From positions 21,704 through 85,703 of the forward strand of contig PXRA01000045.1 of assembly GCA_003021725.1 (NCBI GenBank): a DNA stretch of 64,000 nt, read 5' to 3'. This DNA comes from Halobacteriales archaeon QH_8_64_26. Its GTDB lineage: Archaea > Halobacteriota > Halobacteria > Halobacteriales > Halococcaceae. A program made the translations under genes and the position numbers. This document shows, piece after piece, positions 8,182 through 15,653 of this stretch (position 1 is its first letter; every line of letters starts with the position of its first letter). The notes under the pieces are model-generated. The model saw only the letters and a list, made by a program, of their open reading frames with translations. It did not search any database and had not been told where the DNA came from.

Positions 8182-9323
8182 AGGTACTCTCGATCGTCGG
8201 CGCTCGGCCGCAGTTCATCAAGGCCTTCCCGCTCTCGGCGGCGCTCCGGGGGGATCACGAGGAGGTCCTCGTTCACACCGGCCAGCACTACGATACCGGG
8301 CTCTCGGAGGTCTTCTTCGAGGAACTCGCGATCCCCGAACCGGACCACCACCTCGGGGTCGGGTCGGATACGCATGGCCGTCAGACCGGTCGGATGATGA
8401 TCGAGCTCGAAGCGCTCTGCGAGCGGGAGAGTCCCGACGCGGTGCTGGTCTACGGCGATACCAACTCGACGCTCGCGGGCGCGATAGTCGCGGCCAAGGG
8501 CGACCCCCTTCTCTGTCACGTCGAAGCCGGCCTCCGGAGTTACAATCGTGCGATGCCCGAGGAGATCAATCGCGTGCTTACCGATCACGTCTCCGACGTG
8601 CTCTGTGTCCCCACCGAGCGCGCGCGCTCGAACCTCGCGAGCGAGGGGATCGCCGAGGGCGTTTCGGTGACCGGCGACGTGATGTACGACGCCATCCGGT
8701 GGGCCCGCGAGCGCGCGGCCGACACCGCCGAGATCCTCGCGGAACTCGGTGTAAGCGAGGGCGAATACGTGCTCGCAACGGTCCACCGGGCGGGCAACAC
8801 CGACGATCGGGGCAGGTTGGAAGCGATCCTCCGAACGCTTTCGGGGCTTTCGAAACCGGTCGTCCTCCCGGCCCACCCGCGGACGGTAGCGCGGATCGAG
8901 GACTTCGGGATCGAGGACGCCACTGCCGGCATCAGGCTGATCGAGCCCGTGGGGTATCTCGATTTCGTCCGGCTGCTCGACGGTGCCGACCGGGTCGCGA
9001 CCGATTCGGGGGGCGTGCAAAAAGAGGCCTTCTTCCTCGATACGCCCTGTGTCACCCTGCGTGAAGAAACCGAGTGGGTCGAGACCGTCGAGGCCGGCTG
9101 GAACAGCTTAGTGGGTACGGACCCCGAGGCGATCCGAGCGGCCCTGATCGGCGACCGTGACCGGCCCCCCAAACCGAGCCTGTACGGCGATGGCACCGCC
9201 GCCGAAGCGATCGTCGCCGCACTCGCCGAAGCCGTGGGCGGGTCGGGAACCGAAACCGGAGCTGAATCCGGGGCTGGATCCGAAATCGAACCCGAATCCG
9301 GGACCGCGGGCGAGGAGCGATGA
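8178..9323 (+). CDS. wecB: UDP-N-acetylglucosamine 2-epimerase, non-hydrolysing (WecB/WbpI-like)
   Basis: 381 residues. Family motifs are complete: GARPQFIKAFPLS at the N-terminus, HTGQHYDTGLSEVFF, VEAGLRSYNRAMPEEINR, TVHRAGNTDD and DSGGVQKEAFFLDTPCVTLR. It interconverts UDP-GlcNAc and UDP-ManNAc, or in the WbpI branch the 2,3-diacetamido uronic acid epimers. Which substrate is used cannot be read from the sequence. The last 30 residues are a low-complexity Gly/Ser/Glu/Thr tail outside the fold. It is in the same operon, overlapping both neighbours by four bases. Confidence 0.9.
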   Translation: MKVLSIVGARPQFIKAFPLSAALRGDHEEVLVHTGQHYDTGLSEVFFEELAIPEPDHHLGVGSDTHGRQTGRMMIELEALCERESPDAVLVYGDTNSTLAGAIVAAKGDPLLCHVEAGLRSYNRAMPEEINRVLTDHVSDVLCVPTERARSNLASEGIAEGVSVTGDVMYDAIRWARERAADTAEILAELGVSEGEYVLATVHRAGNTDDRGRLEAILRTLSGLSKPVVLPAHPRTVARIEDFGIEDATAGIRLIEPVGYLDFVRLLDGADRVATDSGGVQKEAFFLDTPCVTLREETEWVETVEAGWNSLVGTDPEAIRAALIGDRDRPPKPSLYGDGTAAEAIVAALAEAVGGSGTETGAESGAGSEIEPESGTAGEER

Positions 9324-10393
9324 CCGATACCTCCGGTTCCGAAGCGACGACCGGGACCGACGTCCCGGCTCCCGAGTTCGAGGGCTCCTTCGCGCTCTGT
9401 CTGACCCACGACGTCGATCGCCCCTACAAGACCTACCAGTCGCTGTTCTACGCGCTTGGTGAACGCCGACTCGCCCACCTCGAGAGCCTCCTGCCTCGAG
9501 TCAATCCCTACTGGCAGTTCGAGGAGATAATGGCCATAGAGGAGCACCTCGGAGTCCGGTCGGCGTTTTACTTCCTCGACGGGGAGTACCTCCTCTCGCG
9601 GCCGCCCCGCGAGTGGCTCAGCCCCTTCTACTGGCTCGAGTGGCTCGGCGGGTACGACCCGACTGCACCGGCGATCGCACAGGTCGTCCGCGCGCTCGAC
9701 GACGGCGGCTGGGAGGTCGGCCTGCACGGCTCCTATGGCACCCACCGCGATCCCGAGCGTCTCGCCGCGGAGAAACGGAAACTCGAAGCGATTCTCGGCC
9801 ACGACCTCCAGGGCGGTCGCCAGCACTACCTCCGATTGAGCGACCCGCCCGCGGAGACCTGGGGACAGTATCGGGATCTCGGCCTCTCCTACGACGCGAG
9901 CCTCGGGTCGAGTACCGAGTACGGCTTTCGACACGGCTATGACTTGCTTGCACCGTTCGAGGACGAATTTCGAGTGTTTCCGCTCACGCTCATGGAGGTC
10001 GCCCTGGAGAACGCTCCGAGCGCCGGCGACGCTGACCCCGAGGGATCGAGCGTTCGGGTCGGTAGCGATGAAAAGGACGGTCATCGAGACGGCTCTCGAC
10101 GCGGGATCGATGTCAAGGCGGCCTGGCGTGAGTGCGAGCGACTCCTGGAGGAAGCGGCTGCGAACGAGGCGGTGATGACCGTGCTCTGGCACCCACGGTA
10201 TTTCAGCACCGAGGACTTTCCGGGCTATCGCGAACTCTACCGGCGGCTGATCGAGCGCGCGCTCTCGATGGGAGCCTGGGTCGGCCCGCCCGGCGACCTC
10301 TATCGGACGATCGACCACGATCGCGTCTCCGAGCACGACGAGCGGAGGGACGTGGCGGGGACGACCGGGCGCGAGACGGGGGAGAGCCGATGA
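9320..10393 (+). CDS. Polysaccharide deacetylase-like protein
   Basis: 357 residues. The N-terminus has the NodB-type metal motif LTHDVDRP, followed by a helical insert, FYFLDGEYLLSRPP, then VGLHGSYGTH and a late WHPRYFS motif, all typical of large archaeal and bacterial polysaccharide deacetylase relatives. It would remove an N-acetyl group from an amino sugar. No signal peptide is seen, so action on a cytoplasmic precursor is plausible. A hydrophilic low-complexity insert (about residues 230-260) interrupts the domain. It overlaps the epimerase stop by ATGA. Confidence 0.75.
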   Translation: MTDTSGSEATTGTDVPAPEFEGSFALCLTHDVDRPYKTYQSLFYALGERRLAHLESLLPRVNPYWQFEEIMAIEEHLGVRSAFYFLDGEYLLSRPPREWLSPFYWLEWLGGYDPTAPAIAQVVRALDDGGWEVGLHGSYGTHRDPERLAAEKRKLEAILGHDLQGGRQHYLRLSDPPAETWGQYRDLGLSYDASLGSSTEYGFRHGYDLLAPFEDEFRVFPLTLMEVALENAPSAGDADPEGSSVRVGSDEKDGHRDGSRRGIDVKAAWRECERLLEEAAANEAVMTVLWHPRYFSTEDFPGYRELYRRLIERALSMGAWVGPPGDLYRTIDHDRVSEHDERRDVAGTTGRETGESR

Positions 10394-10549
10394 CCGACTG
10401 TGGGACGGCGACCGATCGCCGCCCTATTGCGTCCGAGGAATCCAGGGGATTCGAGACCCGACGGGACGAACTCGGTGTCCGAAACAACAGGACCTTGTTT
10501 CGCTCCCCATCGATGTGGAGACGACTTTCCAGGACGTGATTTCAGTACT

Positions 10550-11608
10550 ATGGAACTAAAACGACTTACGCTCGAGGAGTGGGCCGATGCCCTCCCCGAC
10601 TCGGGGTTCGAGGTCTTTCACACTGCCCCGGCCCTATCGGTGCTTGAGAGCCACACGGCCGGCGAGCTGCACCTACTCGGGGGATTCAACGGCGACCAGC
10701 CGGTAGCCTTGTTCCCCCTGTTCGTCCGGCGGGGTCCGCTGGGGTCGACGATGTGCTCCTCGCCGCCGCCGGGGTTCAACATCCCGCATCTCGGGCCGAT
10801 CCTCATGCCCCAGAGCCCGAAGCGGCGCAAACGCGAGAAACAGAACAACGAGTTCGCCGAAAAAGTGATAGGAACGCTCGACGCCGACGGTTCCCGCACG
10901 CTCTTTCGGGCGGTGGGAGCGCCGACCTACGGCGACCCGCGGCCCTACCGATGGGCCGGTTTCGACGTCGGCGCGGCGTTTACCTACCGGCTCCCGGTCG
11001 AGGACTCGCCCGATGACCTGCTGAGTTCGTTCAGCAAGAGCCTCCGGCGGGAGATCCGCGACGGCGGGGACGCCGACGTCGTGGTCTCGCGGGAGGGTAT
11101 CGAGGCCGCCGAAGCCGTCTACTGGCACACCGCTGCGCGCTATGCCGAACAGGGCGAGGAGATGGGTTCGAGCTGGGAGTACGTTCGCGATCTGCTCGGC
11201 GCGCTCGACGAGGAGGGCCGGTATCGGGTCTACACCGCGGAAACCGCCGAGGGTCGATTCCTCGGCGGGATCATCGTGCTCTACTCGAACGACTGTGCGT
11301 ACTACTGGCTCGGCGGCGCTCGTATCACCCACGACGGCGTGAGCGTCAACAGTCTACTGCACTGGCACGTCATCCGCGACGTCGCGGAGGCCGGGACCGA
11401 GGACGGAGGTAATGATAGGAGCGGAAGCGAGGACGGCCCGATCGCGTCGGTCGAGTGCTACGACCTCGTCGGCGCGAACACCGAACGGCTCTGCCAGTAC
11501 AAGGCGAAGTTCGGTGCCGATCTCGCCCACTACTACACGATCGAGTCCGCCGGCCCGCGGATGACCCTCGCGAAGACGGCCTACGAGCGGGTCAACTCGT
11601 TGTTGTGA
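10550..11608 (+). CDS. FemAB/GNAT-fold transferase (lipid II glycyltransferase-like)
   Basis: 352 residues from the ATG at 10550. The ORF track begins at 10400, but its first 50 residues are Arg/Pro-rich and do not look coding. The protein matches the FemAB/BioF2-like double-GNAT architecture: an N-terminal half ending near PYRWAGFDVGAAFTYRLPV, a linker with SFSKSLRREIRDG, then an acetyltransferase-like half with RYRVYTAETAEGRFLGGII and YYWLGGARI. In bacteria such enzymes add amino acids to peptidoglycan precursors; archaea lack murein, so transfer of an acyl or aminoacyl group to a surface sugar is the likely analogue. It follows the glycan operon on the same strand. Confidence 0.75.
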   Translation: MELKRLTLEEWADALPDSGFEVFHTAPALSVLESHTAGELHLLGGFNGDQPVALFPLFVRRGPLGSTMCSSPPPGFNIPHLGPILMPQSPKRRKREKQNNEFAEKVIGTLDADGSRTLFRAVGAPTYGDPRPYRWAGFDVGAAFTYRLPVEDSPDDLLSSFSKSLRREIRDGGDADVVVSREGIEAAEAVYWHTAARYAEQGEEMGSSWEYVRDLLGALDEEGRYRVYTAETAEGRFLGGIIVLYSNDCAYYWLGGARITHDGVSVNSLLHWHVIRDVAEAGTEDGGNDRSGSEDGPIASVECYDLVGANTERLCQYKAKFGADLAHYYTIESAGPRMTLAKTAYERVNSLL

Positions 11609-11689
11609 GAGCAGGCCTTCGCGGTCCGATATCTCGCCGAGCCGTCGCTTGGATCGCTCGACGATAGAACCGATCGTCGCCGGACCCCC

Positions 11690-12889
11690 TCAGAGCGCTA
11701 CTTCGACGGCACTTATCGCGCCGTAGCCGATCGCGAGCGCGAGCGCCAGCGAGCCGATCCACGCCAGTACCGTATAGCCCATCTTCCGTTTGCTGACGCC
11801 GGCGTTGCCGGCCGCGAGGCCGCTGCCCACAACGGCGCTGACGATGATCTCGTTGAACGAGACGGGGATCCCGAGCAGTACCGCGGTCTGGGCGATCGCG
11901 AAGGAGGGGATCAGCGCGGCGATCGATCGCCGGGGTCCGAGCGAGGAGTAGTCCTGCGAGATCGCTTTGATCATCCGCGGCGCGCCGGTCCAGGACCCGA
12001 CGAGGAGTCCGAGCCCGCCGAAGACGAGTAGTCCCACCAGGGGAACGGTGACCGACAGCGAACTCCCGGCCAGCGCCGCGAGCAGCGGCCCGACCGCGAG
12101 ACCCACCTGACTCCCCCCTGCCGAGAACGCGACCAGTCCCCCCAGGGCCAACAGGAAGTGTCGCTGGCCCCCCTCGATATCCGACCGGAGGTCCCAGGCG
12201 AGAGCGAGCGCGAGGCCCGCAGCGAGGAGCACGGAGACGCCGAGTCGCCCGATCGATCCCGAGACCGGAGGCCCGAAACTGACGGCTATCGCGCCCGCGA
12301 TCGACTCGCCGTCCGGGCCGGAGCCAAGCAGCGTGAAGGGGACGTTCGCGATCAGGAGGCCGACGAGCAGGCCAAGCGGCGGGAGGGCATACCGTTCGGG
12401 GACCCGGTCGCTTCTGAGCACTCGTGCGGTGGCGTAGGCGACCCCGCCGCCGAGAAAGGGAACAAGCACCCAGAGGGCGACGATCTCGATGTAGGCCGGC
12501 CAGACGGGCTCGCCACCGAGTCCCAGTCCGACGCCGACGACCGCTCCAGTAACTGTGAAGGCCGTCGCGATCGGATAGCCGGTGAAGACGCCGATCGCGA
12601 CCAAGCCCGCGGCGAGTAGCAGTAGTATCGTGGCCGCCGTCGCCGTGAAGGTGACGCCCCCGACCAGCCCCGTGCCGACCGTACCGGCGACGTTCGCACC
12701 CTGGAGGACCGCGCCGGCGAACCCTAACAGGCCGACCACGAAGCCAGCCCGCATCACCGAGATGGCGTTCGCGCCAACCGCCGGAGCGAAGGGGGTCGAT
12801 CCCGAGGAACCGGCCCCGATCGTCCACGCCATGAACAGACTCGCGATACCGGCGACCAGAAGCACGCCCAGTTGTCCCGCAGCGACCAT
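11690..12889 (-). CDS. Inorganic phosphate transporter, PiT family
   Basis: 399 residues with about ten to eleven hydrophobic helices and the inverted duplication of the PiT family. The first half has AVGANAISVMRAGFV and the second half has GLAAGNAGVSKRKMGYTVLAWIG. PiT proteins import phosphate coupled to H+ or Na+. It sits on the minus strand between glycan genes with no evident functional link. The ATG at 12889 starts a hydrophobic helix directly. Confidence 0.85.
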   Translation of the reverse strand: MVAAGQLGVLLVAGIASLFMAWTIGAGSSGSTPFAPAVGANAISVMRAGFVVGLLGFAGAVLQGANVAGTVGTGLVGGVTFTATAATILLLLAAGLVAIGVFTGYPIATAFTVTGAVVGVGLGLGGEPVWPAYIEIVALWVLVPFLGGGVAYATARVLRSDRVPERYALPPLGLLVGLLIANVPFTLLGSGPDGESIAGAIAVSFGPPVSGSIGRLGVSVLLAAGLALALAWDLRSDIEGGQRHFLLALGGLVAFSAGGSQVGLAVGPLLAALAGSSLSVTVPLVGLLVFGGLGLLVGSWTGAPRMIKAISQDYSSLGPRRSIAALIPSFAIAQTAVLLGIPVSFNEIIVSAVVGSGLAAGNAGVSKRKMGYTVLAWIGSLALALAIGYGAISAVEVAL

Positions 12890-12997
12890 TAGCGCTCGAC
12901 CGGACGGGAGGGGTACCTAAACCACGTCCGATCGATCGTCCTCGTGCCGTCGGCGTTCGAACCGTTCGAGCGAACCCGACCGGACGGGGGACTCGGC

Positions 12998-14083
12998 TCA
13001 GGCCGGTCGGAGCAAGGGCTGTTCGGCGAGGCCCTCGATCCGCTCCGGGACGGCTCCATTGAGCGCGACGTCAACGATCAACTCGGTGAGGTTCGTCGTA
13101 TCGGCCATGTAGGCGTCGCGACGCTCGCGCCAGATCCCGGGAACCGAATCGTCGGCGACGAGGTCGATCGCTCTCTCGATGACTGCATCGAAATCCGCGA
13201 TGTTGTAGATGAGGTCGTTGCGTTCGAGTTCTACGAAGTTGCCCATGTCCGCCTCGCCGACGAAGCTGTTCGAGCGGATCGCCGGCGTCCCCAGTAGGGC
13301 GGCTTCGGTGACCATCGTCTGGGTGTCGGCCACTAGAAGGTGGGCTTCGGCGAGCGCGTCGTGCATGAGGCCGGGATGGAGGTCGAAGGGACGGGCATCT
13401 ACGTCCTCGAAGTCCATCGAGCGCCCCTCATCGGAGACGAAGACGGTCGCGTGCTCGGCGAGGCGTTCGATCAACGCGCGGCGGCGCTCGGGGGTGAGTC
13501 CCGAGTGGCTCACGTCGTGATGGGAGCCGAAGGCGTTCAGACGGAGGACAACATACTTCTTTCCGGGACCGACCCCCAGGGCCTCCCGGACGTCGACCTG
13601 GGGCTCGTAGACAGCGGGGTGGAGATAGGCACACTCCTTGAACCCCCGGAAACGGTAGTGGTTCGCCCCCAGATCCTTCCTGAAGGCGTGTGGCGTGAGT
13701 AGGAGCTCCGCGAAGGGCCGGGAGATGGCGTGATCGAGGCCGGTCGGCTCCGAATCGAGCAGCAGGACCACCGGAGCGCCCGCGAGCACGCCGGCATGCG
13801 CGGAGTACGCCCCCATCCCGAAGATCAGATCGGGGTCGTACCGGCGGACCTGCTTTGTGATCTCTACGTAGTGACCGGGCAGGGACCTGAACAGGGACCA
13901 CTTCGTCGTCTCACAGCCCCCGTAGATCCGGTAGGGCAGGTCGTAGTACTCGAGCAAAGCCACTGTACAGCCGTAATCCCGGCCGAGAACCAGTACGTCG
14001 TGGCCTCGCTCGCGTAACTCCTGGACGGCGTGTCTGTAGAGATGCACATGGGCCGGCGTGTTCGTAAAGAAGAGGTACTTCAC
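12998..14083 (-). CDS. DUF354 family protein (UDP-GlcNAc 2-epimerase/GT-B-like)
   Basis: 361 residues. The N-terminus KYLFFTNTPAHVHLYRHAVQEL and the later ADTQTMVTEAALLGTPAIRS segment are characteristic of DUF354, a GT-B-fold family related to UDP-GlcNAc 2-epimerase and common in archaeal polysaccharide clusters. Its reaction is not established. The start is GTG at 14083, preceded by a GGTGGTGA-like Shine-Dalgarno sequence. It lies on the minus strand, 147 bases after the GT4 gene and probably co-transcribed with it. Confidence 0.8.
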   Translation of the reverse strand: MKYLFFTNTPAHVHLYRHAVQELRERGHDVLVLGRDYGCTVALLEYYDLPYRIYGGCETTKWSLFRSLPGHYVEITKQVRRYDPDLIFGMGAYSAHAGVLAGAPVVLLLDSEPTGLDHAISRPFAELLLTPHAFRKDLGANHYRFRGFKECAYLHPAVYEPQVDVREALGVGPGKKYVVLRLNAFGSHHDVSHSGLTPERRRALIERLAEHATVFVSDEGRSMDFEDVDARPFDLHPGLMHDALAEAHLLVADTQTMVTEAALLGTPAIRSNSFVGEADMGNFVELERNDLIYNIADFDAVIERAIDLVADDSVPGIWRERRDAYMADTTNLTELIVDVALNGAVPERIEGLAEQPLLRPA

Positions 14084-14230
14084 GTCACCACCCGGTTCGT
14101 CGGATACGTTTCCGTGTGCTGGAGGGCCATCGTGTCCCGGTTCGCGTGACGAATTAAAAACCTTGTCTCACTCCCGATGCGAGGCGGCACCCGTCCGGCC
14201 CTTCTCCTCAGGTAGCTACGCGCCGTTCGA

Positions 14231-15505
14231 TCACGGGCGTTCGGCGGCCACGGTTTCGTAGAGCTCGGTCAGTCGGGGAATGACCCGTTCCCAAGTGTAG
14301 CGCTCGGCGGTCTCTGCGTTGTGCCGGCCCATTTGCCGTACGTCCTCGGGCGCAGCGACGAGCGCTTCGAGCGCGTCGGCGAGCGCCTCGGAGTCGTGTG
14401 GCGAGACGAGCCGTCCACCCTTCTCATCGATGAGATCCGGCACGCCCCCGACCGCCGTCGCAACGACCGCGTTCCCGCCGGCCATCCCTTCGAGCACGCC
14501 GATCGGTAGCCCCTCGGCGTACGCCGGCAGGACGTAGATCGACGCTCCACAGAGCACCTCGCGTTTCTCCGCTTCCGGGACGAACCCCAGGTACGAGACC
14601 TCGGGGTAGCGCTCCGCGAGGTCCTCGGCATAATGATCGAGCGGCCCGCTGCCCGCGATACTCACCCGGGAGTCCGCGCCGCTATCGAGCAGTCGGGCGA
14701 TCGCGTCGGTGAACTCCCTGGTCCCCTTTCGGGGGACGTGGTTCGCGACGAAGACGATATGGGGTGGCTCGGCGTCGAAGCGTGGTTCGTACTCCTCGGT
14801 GTCGATGGCGTTCGGCAGCACGACCGTCTTTCCTGCCGGCAGGCGCGTCGAAAGCGCTTTTTTCCAGTACGGCGAGAGAACGATGATTCTCGCGCTCGCC
14901 GCGAAGACGACGCGCTGGAGCACTCGGAGGGGAGCGGAGGCTTCGGCGACGAAACGATCGAAGGTCGGCCCGTGGACGTGTAGTACGACCGGCCGACCCC
15001 AGACGTAGCGCCCCAGCAGGACGTAGGCGGACTTCCGGAGGAAGCTGTACTGCTCGGCGGTGTGGACGTGAACCACGTCGGGCCGATCGTGGAAGGGAAA
15101 GCGAAGCGCATCGAGAAGCGCCCCGAGCGCGCCGCGGGCGAACCGAACGGGGCCCGACCCCGGCGGGGCGGCCGTGTCGTAGACCGCAACCGCGACCGAT
15201 TCGGGGAGCCGTCCCCGGAGTTCCTCGATGTAGCGGGCGATCCCGCCCGTCGCCTGTACTGGTCCCACCAGCAGAACTCGCAACGCCCCTCGCTTCCTCG
15301 GTCGGCCGCCCCGACCGGGCTCCGTCCCGGTTCCCTTTGATCCCCGATCGCTTTCGGCGCTCTCGTCGCTCCCGCCGCTCTCGACCGCTTTACGTGGTTC
15401 GACGTCCTCGGTGCTCGCCGAGAGAAACCGGCGAGCGGCTCCCACAGCGATTCGAAGAAGCGATCGAGCGCTCGCAGCGCGACGGGCGATGGTGGGGACC
15501 CACAT
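14231..15505 (-). CDS. GT4-type glycosyltransferase (GT-B)
   Basis: 424 residues. The GT-B core starts near residue 75 (LRVLLVGPVQATGGIARYIEEL), with VVHVHTAEQYSF, a mid-domain VVLPNAIDTEEY and the EX7E motif in YAEGLPIGVLEGMAGGNAVVAT near the C-terminus. It should be a retaining transferase using a nucleotide-sugar donor. The first 75 residues are Arg-rich then Ser/Glu/Gly-rich, so the true start may be further in; I kept the ATG at 15505 because the frame is open. It transcribes divergently from the polytopic membrane gene at 15654. Confidence 0.85.
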   Translation of the reverse strand: MWVPTIARRAASARSLLRIAVGAARRFLSASTEDVEPRKAVESGGSDESAESDRGSKGTGTEPGRGGRPRKRGALRVLLVGPVQATGGIARYIEELRGRLPESVAVAVYDTAAPPGSGPVRFARGALGALLDALRFPFHDRPDVVHVHTAEQYSFLRKSAYVLLGRYVWGRPVVLHVHGPTFDRFVAEASAPLRVLQRVVFAASARIIVLSPYWKKALSTRLPAGKTVVLPNAIDTEEYEPRFDAEPPHIVFVANHVPRKGTREFTDAIARLLDSGADSRVSIAGSGPLDHYAEDLAERYPEVSYLGFVPEAEKREVLCGASIYVLPAYAEGLPIGVLEGMAGGNAVVATAVGGVPDLIDEKGGRLVSPHDSEALADALEALVAAPEDVRQMGRHNAETAERYTWERVIPRLTELYETVAAERP

Positions 15506-15653
15506 CGTCTCGCGTTCGCGGTCGGGTCCTCATAACCTCACCGCCACCCGACGGCAGGTCCGAGCGGCGCGCAGGTTAGTAAGGAACTTATAACAGGGCT
15601 CGCCGAGTACGGGAGGACGACGAGCTGACCTCCAAGTCAAGCCCCGTTCCCCT

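Noticed and set aside
7698-10336. Long minus-strand ORFs (440 and 583 residues) opposite the epimerase, GT2 and deacetylase genes
   Set aside because: They are antisense shadows created by high GC and strong third-position bias. They have no hydrophobic core pattern or motifs, while the plus-strand proteins have complete family motifs.
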